From the NCBI GenBank assembly GCA_963645405.1, contig CAVISR010000047.1:1-22816 (forward strand): DNA of 22,816 nucleotides. Direction: 5' to 3'. This DNA is from Colivivens sp963645405 (GTDB taxonomy: Bacteria; Bacteroidota; Bacteroidia; Bacteroidales; Bacteroidaceae). Shown in pieces: positions 7,132-15,175 of the stretch; the stretch's first letter is position 1; each line of letters starts with the position of its first letter. The notes beneath the pieces are model-generated. The model was not told the origin of the DNA, did no database searches, and saw only the letters and a program-made list of their open reading frames with translations. The translations under genes were made by a program, and so were the position numbers.

Positions 7132-8108
7132 ATTATATTTACCTCCGGATGTATTTCTATATTGAATTTCTCTTTCACACTCTCTATTACTGCCTTGCAC
7201 AGCGCAAGGATTTCCTCGCCCGTTGCTCCGCCCAGGTTCACGAGCACCAGTGCCTGTTTCTCGTACACTCCGGCACGTCCCATCGCGCGTCCCTTCCATC
7301 CGCACTGCTCTATGAGCCATCCGGCAGGGATTTTCACTCCCTTGTCGGTGTCGTAATACGGCATTTCAGGATATTCCGCCTTCAACTGACTAAAGACATT
7401 GTAGCTTACGATAGGGTTCATGAAGAATGAACCGGCATTGCCGGTCACTTCGGGGTCGGGCAGTTTGTTCTTGCGGATGTCGATTATCACGTTGCGCACT
7501 GTCTTTGCCGTCACGTTGCCCACTCCCTCGAGTTTAGCCTTGATATTGCCGTAGTCCAGTCGTGGAGTGAAGTGGCGCGACAGACGGTAGGTCACGTGTG
7601 TCACCGCATATTGTCCCTTGAGTCCGTGCTTGAATATGCTGCTGCGGTAGGCATAGTGGCATTCTTCGTTGGTGAATGTCCGTAGCGAACCGTCTTTCAG
7701 GTCCATGCACTCCACTTTATATATAATGTCCTTCGCTTCCACACCATAGGCTCCGATATTCTGCACAGCGCTTGCACCCACTTCGCCCGGTATGAGCGAC
7801 AGGTTTTCCGCTCCGCTCAATCCTGCCTCCACCGTGTAGTCCACAAAGTCGTCCCACACCATTCCCGAGCCTACTCTCAGCCACACGTAATCGTCGTCCT
7901 CGTCCATCCGTTCAATGGTCTTGATGCTGCTGTGAATCACCGTCCCTTCATAGTCTTTGGTGAAGAGAAGGTTGCTGCCTCCTCCAATGTGGTGGTACGG
8001 CTTTCCCTGAAGTGTGGGCAGGATTTGTTGCAACTGGTCGCAAGAGTCATATTCTACGTAACTGCTTGCATAAGCCTTGATTCCAAACGTGTTGTGTATT
8101 TCGTGCAT
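7128..8108 (-). CDS. murB: UDP-N-acetylenolpyruvoylglucosamine reductase
   Basis: MurB reduces UDP-GlcNAc-enolpyruvate to UDP-MurNAc with NADPH and FAD in cytoplasmic peptidoglycan precursor synthesis. With the ATG at 8108 the protein has 326 residues. Recognisable features are NTFGI near the N-terminus, IGGGSNLLF (41-49), the FAD-binding segment LSLIPGEVGASAVQNIGAYG (103-122), the type I substrate segment YRSSIFK with Arg155, the catalytic Ser227 in GNAGSFFMNP, and Glu322 in IHPEVN. A TTG at 8135 could add nine residues and would overlap the upstream lipoprotein gene by 17 bp; the family often has 10-14 residues before NTFGI, so this alternative is real. The downstream hydrolase overlaps by 4 bp. 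Confidence 0.97.
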   Translation of the reverse strand: MHEIHNTFGIKAYASSYVEYDSCDQLQQILPTLQGKPYHHIGGGSNLLFTKDYEGTVIHSSIKTIERMDEDDDYVWLRVGSGMVWDDFVDYTVEAGLSGAENLSLIPGEVGASAVQNIGAYGVEAKDIIYKVECMDLKDGSLRTFTNEECHYAYRSSIFKHGLKGQYAVTHVTYRLSRHFTPRLDYGNIKAKLEGVGNVTAKTVRNVIIDIRKNKLPDPEVTGNAGSFFMNPIVSYNVFSQLKAEYPEMPYYDTDKGVKIPAGWLIEQCGWKGRAMGRAGVYEKQALVLVNLGGATGEEILALCKAVIESVKEKFNIEIHPEVNII

Positions 8109-8118
8109 AAGTCGGGTT

Positions 8119-8907
8119 CTATGATTCAATTTCAAACAAACGCCAGCGTCCGTTGGAGAAGTCGAAGTGGAACGTGATGAGCAGTCCGTTGCTCAGTCCT
8201 TTCAGTAATACCGATTTCCTGTTCGTACTGATGAGCGATTGTCCGTAGTCAATGTTTATCACCTCCTCCGACATGTCGGGAAGGTCGTTCACTAGTTCGT
8301 TCCATTCATCGTAGTCGATGTGTCGGGTGATGGTCTGCTCCTCGTCCTCCGAATAATACTTGAAGAGGACTGGCAGTTTGAGTGATTCGTGCTGATACAA
8401 TGAGTCGGTGATGAAGTCCCTGAGGAACACGAGGAACGAAGCGTTTGGCGTGTTCGACATCTCATTGATGCTGTCGCCAGTCAGAAACCACTTGCCCTCC
8501 TGACGTTTGAAGTCATAGAGTTCAATCATGTCATCCTCCCATTCAATCCTTTCCAGCAGCACGTGCACCAGCGACGTGTCCTTCTGCAGTTCCAGGTCAG
8601 CCTCGCGCTCGTAGATGACGATAACTGACTGGTCCTCCGTCAGCGAGAGCGATTCGTTACCGGTCTTCGTGCGCTCGTCCCTGAAACTCTGGCTGGACAC
8701 ATAGCTGAAAAGGAAGTCATCGAACAACTCGTCGGCTGCTTCCGGAATCACCGCCTCTTTGTAGAGGTCCAGTTCTTCCAATCCCAGCGAATCCTCGTCG
8801 GTGCTGTCGGCATCGCCGTCACCCTCTGCGTTTCCCGTCACGAGGTTGCACGAGGCAACCAGGGCACAAAGGCACAGTATGAATATGTTTGATAGAGTTT
8901 TTATCAT
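8119..8907 (-). CDS. Lipoprotein, DUF4348-like
   Basis: This 262-residue protein has a lipoprotein signal peptide (hydrophobic run ending LVASC, Cys20 lipidated) followed by an acidic, low-complexity linker (residues about 27-45, rich in Asp, Glu and Ser). The remaining globular part, with the segments FLTGDSINEMSN, FLVFLRDFITDSLYQHESLKLPVLFKY and a C-terminal NGRWRLFEIES, resembles the Bacteroidota DUF4348 family, which has no known function; this assignment is from memory of the family and not certain. It is the first gene after a good promoter, and murB starts 10 bp after its stop, so the two are probably co-transcribed. A cell-envelope role would fit the context but is only inferred. Confidence 0.8.
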   Translation of the reverse strand: MIKTLSNIFILCLCALVASCNLVTGNAEGDGDADSTDEDSLGLEELDLYKEAVIPEAADELFDDFLFSYVSSQSFRDERTKTGNESLSLTEDQSVIVIYEREADLELQKDTSLVHVLLERIEWEDDMIELYDFKRQEGKWFLTGDSINEMSNTPNASFLVFLRDFITDSLYQHESLKLPVLFKYYSEDEEQTITRHIDYDEWNELVNDLPDMSEEVINIDYGQSLISTNRKSVLLKGLSNGLLITFHFDFSNGRWRLFEIES

Positions 8908-8930
8908 TGTCTTTCACCCAAAAAACGATG

Positions 8931-8962
8931 CAAAGTTAGTGCTTGCATCGGGAATAAACAAA
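8931..8962 (-). promoter_or_regulatory. Promoter of the lipoprotein-murB cluster
   Basis: On the minus strand TAACTTTG (8938-8931) matches TAnnTTTG and TTTG (8962-8959) matches the -33 box, with a 20-bp spacer. The predicted start site near 8925 leaves a leader of about 18 nt. Confidence 0.8.
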
Positions 8963-9144
8963 TTAATTCGATTTTTTCTTTGTTTACAATTCATCATACC
9001 CTCTATCATAGTCACAAATGAAGTGCAAATGTGCCAATCAAACGATTGTTTTGCTGCTGTCAAAAGAAAAATCTTCTTCTAAAATCCTTTCATAGAGGAA
9101 AGAACTTGACATCCGGACGAAGTGAGCTGGGATGTGAGCAGGAA

Positions 9145-9228
9145 TAGGAGCTTGCCCTCTCCGAGGGCGTTAAAGCGAGCGAAGGCTCGAGCGTAATTGT
9201 CTGCGCTTTCGGAGAAAGCGGACTTCTA
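9145..9228. repeat. REPIN-like element, copy with a 31-bp internal deletion
   Basis: The left arm is TAGGAG, CTT, stem GCCCTC, loop TCC, stem GAGGGC. The right arm, read on the minus strand, is TAGAAG, TCC, stem GCTTTC, loop TCC, stem GAAAGC. Both stems pair perfectly and differ from those of the other copies. Compared with the 115-bp copy at 22454, it lacks exactly the 31 bp between two GCGAGC direct repeats. The central CGAGC / GCTCG pairing is kept. Confidence 0.85.
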
Positions 9229-9242
9229 CTAACTAATTGAAA

Positions 9243-9275
9243 AAGAAAGCCTGCTCCAACTGAGCAGGCTTTCTT
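9243..9275 (-). terminator. Terminator of the outer-membrane beta-barrel gene
   Basis: AAGAAAGCCTGCTC (9243-9256) and its perfect complement GAGCAGGCTTTCTT (9262-9275) form a 14-bp stem with a 5-base loop. On the minus strand the stem runs into TTCTTTTTC. It lies 82 bp past the stop codon at 9358. Confidence 0.92.
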
Positions 9276-9317
9276 GTGAGGTTTTGGTAGTGGGGATGAT
9301 GTAATTGTATTGTAATT

Positions 9318-9363
9318 GTGCTGTGATACGGCGTGGCGTTGTGCTGTGATGTGGTGGTTAGAA
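9318..9363. repeat. Possible 23-bp direct repeat at the beta-barrel gene 3' end
   Basis: GTGCTGTGAT occurs at 9318 and 9341, 23 bp apart, the second unit running into the last codons of the gene. Only ten bases match, so chance is possible; it is listed because the spacing matches other arrays here. Confidence 0.3.
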
Positions 9364-12300
9364 TCTGCCACCGCCTCCCATGCCTCCCATGCCGCCACGG
9401 TCTCCGCCTCCCATGCCGCCACGGTCGCCACCGCCTCTGTTGCCGTCGCCTCCGCGGTCTCTGCCCATGTCACCACCACGTTCTCTTTCCATGTTGGCAC
9501 GATAGGTTTCACGTTCCTGGCGCTCTTGTCTGAGTTGCTGGCGTGCTTCCTTGCTTCCGAAGAGGTTGAAGCGGTACATGAAGTTGACCATGAAGTAGCT
9601 GTTGACGGACTCGGTCCATGTATCTGTACGGCTGTAGGCACTGATTGAACGGCTGAAGTTGCTGCGCTGGTTCAGGAGGTCGTATGCCTGCAAGCTGATT
9701 GTGGCTGCTCTGCCTTTGAGGAAGCGGTAGCTTACCTGTGCGTTCCAGATGAGCTCGTTGGTGTTTGCTTCTGATGAGGCGTATCCTCTACGGCTGCTTA
9801 CGCTGAGGTTTGTGGCATAACCGAAACCGTTGTCGAAGTTTCCGTTTGACTCAACTCCGTAGCTGAAGTCGTAGGTGTTAGGACTTGTTACGTCGATGTA
9901 TCTGTTGTCCTGGTGGTTGTAGCTGAAGTTTCCGTTGAGTCGTACGTCCCAGTATTCTGCACGATAGGTGAGGCTCAGTCGCTCGCCGATTCGTAGGTTG
10001 TTTGTCTTGTTCTTCAACGACTCGTTGTTGCGGTACAGGTAGCTTACGTTGTTGCTGTATGAACCTGAGGTTGAGGTGTTGAGCATGAGGCGTTCCATTG
10101 AGAACAGCGGTGTGTTGAATCCGAAGTCTCCGTCCACATTCCAGTTGCCGTTGATGTTCATCGGCTTGGTTTCTGATGCACCGGTCACATCGTTGTACTT
10201 TGTCTGACTGCTTATGCTGTTGAGTGTGTTCGAGAATGATGCATTGAGGAAGATTGTCTGCATTGTGGCTGTCAGATAGTTGTTCCATCCGATGCGGAAG
10301 TTGTTTGAGAACGATGGCTTCAGGTCTGGATTACCTGAGCGTATGTTCAGCGGGTTGCTGTCATCGGTGATGGTAATCAAGTCGGTGATTGCCGGCTGGT
10401 TCATGTTTCCGCGGTAAGAGAAGTTCAATTGGTTTTGGCGGTTGAATCTGTATCGGAAGTTGAGGGTAGGAGAGATACGGAAGAAGTTGCGTGTGGTATC
10501 GATGTCCTTGCCCATGTATGTCATCTGCAGGTGTTGGCGCTGTGGCTGGATCTGCACTCCGACTGATGAGGTGATGAAGTTGGTGTTCCAGCGAACGGAC
10601 AGGTTGATGTTGTGGTTCTGGTTCACGTCTCTTGAGTAGTTGCTCAATGAGTCGCTCAGGTAGTCGAAGTATGAATCGGGCAGATAGCCGAGCATCTGTG
10701 CAAGTTTTTCTTTTGCTGCCTGGATGTCGGGATGGAGTCCGAGGTTGAATGTGTTGCTGTCGCTCTTTCTGTAGCTGTAGCTGTAGTTGTAGGACATCTG
10801 CAGAATCAGGTTCTTGACGATTGGCTCACTGTAGGTGAATCCGAGTGAGAACGACTTGTTGATGTTCGGTGATGTGCGGTATCTGTAGATGAGGTCGCTT
10901 GGCTCGGTCTGGCGCTGATAGTAGGTCACGTCGGAGTAGTTGTAGTTGCGTCCGTCGCTTTGGCTGTAGTTGAAGTTGCCGTTGAGCGAGAAGTTGCGTC
11001 CTTGCTTGTTGTAGAAGCGGCGGTTGAGCATGAGTGAAGAGCTTGCGTTCTTGCTGTCGCTGAATGACCGTGAACCTGTGAGGTTGTGGTTGACGATGCT
11101 GTCGGACATCAATGACTCGAGGGTTGACCACTGGCGCAGTGGGTTGGTGAGTTCATTGAATGTGTATGGGTCGCTGTAGTAGCGTGCGCTTGCTCCGTCG
11201 CTGTGTGAGGCTGAGTTGCTGATGCCCACTTGCGGACGCATGAGGAGTGTGGTTGCAGTGTCGAGCTGGATTTCAATCTTGAACTCTGCGTTTGCGTTGT
11301 CGCTGTGTGACTTGTTGTCGCTCAGTCGGTCGGAGAATGAACGGCGTGTTGACACGTAGTTCTCGGATGCGCTGCGTGATGAGTTCTCGTTGTGGCGTCC
11401 GTTGTATCTCACGTTTCCGCCGATTTCATATTTGTCGTCCTTCGATGTGTTGAGGTTGAGTCCCACGCTTCCGTTGAGGTTTTTGCCTGTGCCGCCTCGT
11501 CCGGAACCCATGCCGCCACCTCCGTTGGTGTTGAGGTTACCGATGATTGATGACTGGAAATTGTCCTTGAAGCGGTTGACCATCACTCGGTTTGAGTACT
11601 GGTCTTTGGTTCCGACTCCCAGATTGATGTTTCCGAACCATCCTTGCTTCATGCCTTTCTTTATTGTAAGGTCGATGACTGTCTCTTCGTTGCCGTCGGC
11701 AATACCGGTCAGTCGTTCGCTGTCGGATGCCTTGTCGTAGGTCTTCACCTTGTCGACAATCTCGGCTGGAAGGTTCTTCATGGCGATGTCTTTGTCGCTT
11801 GAGAAGAATTCCTTGCCGTCGACCAGAATCTTTGAGATGGTCTTGCCGTTGATTTTGATTGTACCGTCGCTTGACACTTCTGCTCCAGGGAGTTTCTTGA
11901 TGAGGTCTTCAAGCACTGAACCTTCCGGAATCTTGAATGCGTCGGCATTGAATATGATTGTGTCTTCCTTCACTTCCATCTGTGGCAGTTGTCCCTGCAC
12001 CACGGCTGTCTCCAGCAGCACGCTGTTTGGGGTGAGGAGCACTGTTCCTACATTGTGGATGGTTTCTCCGTTCTTGATGGTGATAGCACGGAAGAAGTTG
12101 TGGTAGCCGATGTATGACACCTTAACTATATAGGAGCCTTCCTCTACATTTTTGATTGTGTATCCGCCGAGGGTGTTGGTCACGCCTCCGGTCACCATGC
12201 GTGAGGTGTCGGATGTCATAATCTGGATGGTTGCGCGCACAAGGGCAGATGCATCTTCGGAGTCTTTCACGTATCCGGTTACGTTTGCCTTTGACTTTTT

Positions 12301-12393
12301 AGTGCTTGAATTTGATGCCGAGGAGTTGGTCTGTGCAGTCATTGTCATCACTGCCAAAACTGCCATCAATGCAAGTGTTAGAAATTTTTTCAT
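9358..12393 (-). CDS. TonB-dependent-receptor-like outer membrane beta-barrel protein
   Basis: The ATG at 12393 gives 1011 residues and starts a signal peptide (MKKFLTLALMAVLAVMTMTAQ). A carboxypeptidase-regulatory-like domain follows (ANVTGYVKD to about residue 120, with GGYTIKNVEEGSYIVKVSYIGY). Next is a plug-like domain (VLEDLIKKLPGAEV, then KINGKTISKILVDGKEFF), and then a long region of alternating aromatic beta strands up to NFMYRFNLFG. This is the outer-membrane beta-barrel (OMP_b-brl_3) type rather than a SusC, and no SusD partner is adjacent. After the last barrel strand there is an unusual extension of about 60 residues: a charged segment (RQQLRQERQERE) and then a tail of Arg/Asp/Gly/Met repeats ending GGGGRF. 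The transported substrate is unknown. It has its own terminator. Confidence 0.92.
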   Translation of the reverse strand: MKKFLTLALMAVLAVMTMTAQTNSSASNSSTKKSKANVTGYVKDSEDASALVRATIQIMTSDTSRMVTGGVTNTLGGYTIKNVEEGSYIVKVSYIGYHNFFRAITIKNGETIHNVGTVLLTPNSVLLETAVVQGQLPQMEVKEDTIIFNADAFKIPEGSVLEDLIKKLPGAEVSSDGTIKINGKTISKILVDGKEFFSSDKDIAMKNLPAEIVDKVKTYDKASDSERLTGIADGNEETVIDLTIKKGMKQGWFGNINLGVGTKDQYSNRVMVNRFKDNFQSSIIGNLNTNGGGGMGSGRGGTGKNLNGSVGLNLNTSKDDKYEIGGNVRYNGRHNENSSRSASENYVSTRRSFSDRLSDNKSHSDNANAEFKIEIQLDTATTLLMRPQVGISNSASHSDGASARYYSDPYTFNELTNPLRQWSTLESLMSDSIVNHNLTGSRSFSDSKNASSSLMLNRRFYNKQGRNFSLNGNFNYSQSDGRNYNYSDVTYYQRQTEPSDLIYRYRTSPNINKSFSLGFTYSEPIVKNLILQMSYNYSYSYRKSDSNTFNLGLHPDIQAAKEKLAQMLGYLPDSYFDYLSDSLSNYSRDVNQNHNINLSVRWNTNFITSSVGVQIQPQRQHLQMTYMGKDIDTTRNFFRISPTLNFRYRFNRQNQLNFSYRGNMNQPAITDLITITDDSNPLNIRSGNPDLKPSFSNNFRIGWNNYLTATMQTIFLNASFSNTLNSISSQTKYNDVTGASETKPMNINGNWNVDGDFGFNTPLFSMERLMLNTSTSGSYSNNVSYLYRNNESLKNKTNNLRIGERLSLTYRAEYWDVRLNGNFSYNHQDNRYIDVTSPNTYDFSYGVESNGNFDNGFGYATNLSVSSRRGYASSEANTNELIWNAQVSYRFLKGRAATISLQAYDLLNQRSNFSRSISAYSRTDTWTESVNSYFMVNFMYRFNLFGSKEARQQLRQERQERETYRANMERERGGDMGRDRGGDGNRGGGDRGGMGGGDRGGMGGMGGGGRF

Positions 12394-12471
12394 CTTGTCG
12401 TTTGTTGATTTTGTTCGCAAGTTTGACCCTCATAATCAAAAAAGGTTTAAGGCTGGCTCTAAAAATTCCGT

Positions 12472-12563
12472 GTTTATGGACTTGCCCAATCTGTGTTTAT
12501 GACTTTCCATTGTCAATGTTTCTGGACTTGCACCGTTCACGTTTATGCCGTCCCGCAGTGATG
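12472..12563. repeat. 23-bp degenerate tandem array, four units
   Basis: Units start at 12472, 12495, 12518 and 12541, exactly 23 bp apart, each beginning GTTTATG or GTTTCTG. Units one and three match best (GTTTATGGACTTGC against GTTTCTGGACTTGC). The array lies 79-170 bp upstream of the outer-membrane beta-barrel start codon. Confidence 0.7.
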
Positions 12564-12732
12564 AGTCATGGTTCTTTCCGTCAATGAATTTTCAAAGCCA
12601 ATCCTCTTGCAAGCCATCATCAGTTTTATCCAGGCATCAATTTTGTCCTATCGGTTCGTCGCTTCTCCTACCTTATTTCATCTTGCCTTTGCTCAGTGTG
12701 CCAAAAGCCTCTGATTAGTGCGTTTTTTTTCA

Positions 12733-12776
12733 CTAGTCAGAGAAAACTTTTTTTCTGGTCAGAGAAAAAATTTTTG
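12733..12776. repeat. 22-bp direct repeats overlapping the GH115 promoter
   Basis: CTAGTCAGAGAAAA (12733) and CTGGTCAGAGAAAA (12755) lie 22 bp apart, each followed by a T-rich run. A related CTGACTGGAAAAATTTT follows at 12777. The second unit ends at the -33 box, which is where an operator could act. Confidence 0.65.
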
Positions 12777-12803
12777 CTGACTGGAAAAATTTTCGTACCT
12801 TTG
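12773..12803 (+). promoter_or_regulatory. Promoter of the GH115 gene
   Basis: TTTG (12773-12776), a 19-bp spacer, then TACCTTTG (12796-12803) match the Bacteroidota vegetative consensus at both boxes. The predicted start near 12810 gives a very short leader before the ATG at 12824. Confidence 0.9.
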
Positions 12804-12823
12804 CAGACGTAAAAACCAATGAC

Positions 12824-15175
12824 ATGAAGCGTATGGGAAAAATACTTGTCCTCACATGGCTCACATCACTTTTGTGCTGTTCTGCAGCAGCGAAGTCTTT
12901 TGTCCTGAAACCGGGTCAAGACATCGGCATCGAGATTGACACGACAGTCGCTCCTGTCGTTCGCACCTCGTATGAGATTCTGCAGCGTGACATGAAGCAA
13001 GTGCTTGGCGCAAGGCTGAAAGTCACGACGGACAGTCCTGCCGTGGTTTGCGGAATTGACAACAGTCTCCGCCGGCAAGGTTTCCGCATGGAAGTGGACA
13101 AGCAGGGCAGACTTATTGTAAAAGGTGCTGATGCGCATGGACTGGCTTACGGACTGCTCGAGGTTTCGCGCCTGGCTGGCGTTTCGCCTTGGGAATGGTG
13201 GGCAGATGCAACTGTGCACCCGATTGATTGCCTGAAACTGAAGGAAGGACTTGTGACCGAACAGTCGCCTTCGGTGGAATATCGTGGCATTTTCATCAAC
13301 GACGAGGACTGGGGCATGATGCCGTGGAGCTGGCAGACAAACGACAAGGCAGAGAAAGGCGTGATTGGTCCGGGCACTTATTCGCGCATCTTCGAACTCC
13401 TGCTCCGTCTGCGTGCCAACTGCATCTGGCCTGCAATGCACGAGTGCACCCGTCCGTTTTTCCTCACCGAAGGCAACAGGGAAGTGGCTCGCCGCTATGG
13501 CATATTCATCGGTGGTTCACATTGCGAGCCAATGGCTTGTTCCACTGCCCGGGAATGGGGCATGAGAGGAGTAGGGCAGTACAACTATGTTGCCAATACC
13601 GCTGAGGTTCAGAAGTTTTGGACCGACCGACTGAAGGAAGTGAAGGACATGGACATTCTCTACACCATTGGCATGAGAGGAGTGCACGACAGCGGAATGC
13701 TCGGGGTGAAGACCAGCGACGAGAAGAAACGGTGGCTTCAGCAGGTGATTGACGACCAGCGTGAGATGCTGTCCAAGTACGTGAATGCCAGCGTAGAACA
13801 AGTGCCGCAAGTCTTTGTGCCCTACAAGGAAGTGCAGGCAATCTACGATATGGGCTTGGATGTGCCCGACGATGTGTGCCTCATGTGGTGTGACGACAAC
13901 TACGGTTACATCCGCCATTTCCCGACCGAGGCAGAGCGCAAGCGCAAGGGAGGCAACGGCGTGTACTATCACGCTTCGTATTGGGGCGCACCGCAAGACC
14001 ATCTGTGGCTTGGCACCTTCTCGCCGTCGCTGCTTTTCGAGCAGATGGAAGAGGCTTGGGACCGGGGCATACAGCGAGTGTGGATTCTCAATGTGGGCGA
14101 CCTCAAACCGATTGAATATCAGACGGAACTCTTCCTCGATATGGCTTGGAACATTGAAGAAGCCAAGAAGCAATGGAACGAAGGATTCACGCATCTGGAG
14201 AATTTCCTCTGCCGCGAGTTCGGCAAGAAGGCAGGACAGGCTTTGTTGCCGGTGATGATTGAACACTATCGGCTGGCTTATGTGAGAAAGCCCGAGTTCA
14301 TGGGCGGAACCCGCGTGTATGAGTCCGACAGGGCAGAATGGTACAAGATTGTCGACAATCCCTGGACGGATGAATATGTTGACCAGCGCCTCGACGATTA
14401 TCAGTCGCTGGAAGATGCTGTGGAGCAGATTTCTTCGACGGTTGCTGCCGACAGGCTCGACGCTTACTTCCAGCTGGTGAAATATCCGGTGCAGGCAGCA
14501 GCCGAGATGAACAAGAAATTTCTCTATGCCCAGAAAGCCCGGCATACGGGCGACGAGGCGTACTGGACCAAGAGCGATGAGGCATACGACAGCATTGCCA
14601 GTCTCACCTATATATATAATAAGGTGTCGGGCGGCGGAAAATGGAATTACATGATGGATTTCCAGCCCCGCAAACTTTCGGTGTTCGACAAAGTGCCTCA
14701 CCAGGCGCAGTCTCCCGATGCGTCCCATCGTGCTGCCGTCACCTATGCCATTCCCGACAAGGCATTGAGGATTCTGAACGGAACGGACTTCAGCGGTGAT
14801 GCCGGACAGGCTTATGGTGTGGGACTGGAAGGAATGGCAGTGAAGATAGGGCAGGGGAAGTCTGTGTCCGCAACTGTTGCTTTCGACAGCGACACGAAGG
14901 CAGAAGTGCTTGTGCGCGTGCTTCCTCACTTCCCGATTGTCGAGAACGGGAAACTGAGAGTCTCTGTCTCGCTTGACGGACAGCGATTGGCAGAAGTGGC
15001 GTTTCAGTCCGCATATCACGACGAACTGTGGAAGGAAGGCGTGATTCAGAACTATGCAGAGCGCTCGCTCGGCACAGTCAACTTCGCCAAAGGCAAGCAC
15101 CTGCTGACGGTGAGTGCGGTGGACGATGGCGTGATTTTCGACCAGCTTTTGCTGATGCCGGCACGCGAACAGTGA
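12824..15175 (+). CDS. GH115 family xylan alpha-1,2-glucuronidase
   Basis: GH115 enzymes remove (4-O-methyl-)glucuronic acid from both terminal and internal xylose residues of glucuronoxylan. The 783-residue protein has a signal peptide (residues 1 to about 23, ending AAA) so it acts in the periplasm or outside. Domain order: an N-terminal alpha/beta domain (to about residue 150), the catalytic barrel region starting at VEYRGIFINDEDWGMMPWSW, with RANCIWPAMHECT, IGGSHCEPM, TIGMRGVHD, WCDDNYGYIRHFP, VYYHASYWGAPQDHLWLG and VWILNVGDLKPIEYQ, a helical domain, and a C-terminal beta domain (about 640-783; VRVLPHFPIVENGKLRVSVSLDG). I do not assign the catalytic residues individually. No SusCD pair or other xylanase gene is adjacent, so this is an isolated enzyme gene with its own promoter. 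Confidence 0.93.
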   Translation: MKRMGKILVLTWLTSLLCCSAAAKSFVLKPGQDIGIEIDTTVAPVVRTSYEILQRDMKQVLGARLKVTTDSPAVVCGIDNSLRRQGFRMEVDKQGRLIVKGADAHGLAYGLLEVSRLAGVSPWEWWADATVHPIDCLKLKEGLVTEQSPSVEYRGIFINDEDWGMMPWSWQTNDKAEKGVIGPGTYSRIFELLLRLRANCIWPAMHECTRPFFLTEGNREVARRYGIFIGGSHCEPMACSTAREWGMRGVGQYNYVANTAEVQKFWTDRLKEVKDMDILYTIGMRGVHDSGMLGVKTSDEKKRWLQQVIDDQREMLSKYVNASVEQVPQVFVPYKEVQAIYDMGLDVPDDVCLMWCDDNYGYIRHFPTEAERKRKGGNGVYYHASYWGAPQDHLWLGTFSPSLLFEQMEEAWDRGIQRVWILNVGDLKPIEYQTELFLDMAWNIEEAKKQWNEGFTHLENFLCREFGKKAGQALLPVMIEHYRLAYVRKPEFMGGTRVYESDRAEWYKIVDNPWTDEYVDQRLDDYQSLEDAVEQISSTVAADRLDAYFQLVKYPVQAAAEMNKKFLYAQKARHTGDEAYWTKSDEAYDSIASLTYIYNKVSGGGKWNYMMDFQPRKLSVFDKVPHQAQSPDASHRAAVTYAIPDKALRILNGTDFSGDAGQAYGVGLEGMAVKIGQGKSVSATVAFDSDTKAEVLVRVLPHFPIVENGKLRVSVSLDGQRLAEVAFQSAYHDELWKEGVIQNYAERSLGTVNFAKGKHLLTVSAVDDGVIFDQLLLMPAREQ

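Larger units (their letters stand above)
8908..9357. other. Intergenic region with promoter, REPIN-like element and terminator
   Basis: This 450-bp gap separates the murB cluster from the outer-membrane beta-barrel gene. It holds the lipoprotein-murB promoter (8931-8962), an 84-bp shortened REPIN-like element (9145-9228), and the beta-barrel gene's terminator (9243-9275). The stretch 8970-9144 shows no gene or structure I can name. Confidence 0.7.
12394..12823. other. Divergent intergenic region between beta-barrel and GH115 genes
   Basis: This 430-bp region separates the minus-strand block from the plus-strand block. It contains a four-unit 23-bp degenerate array (12472-12563), a pair of 22-bp direct repeats (12733-12776) and the GH115 promoter (12773-12803). 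I find no exact TAnnTTTG box for the beta-barrel gene, and see no gene in it. Confidence 0.75.

Noticed and set aside
13517..15100. A 527-residue open frame on the minus strand
   Set aside because: It lies wholly opposite the GH115 gene, which has clear family motifs, a signal peptide and a promoter. The antisense translation is His/Val/Leu-rich without recognisable domains, as expected for a shadow frame.
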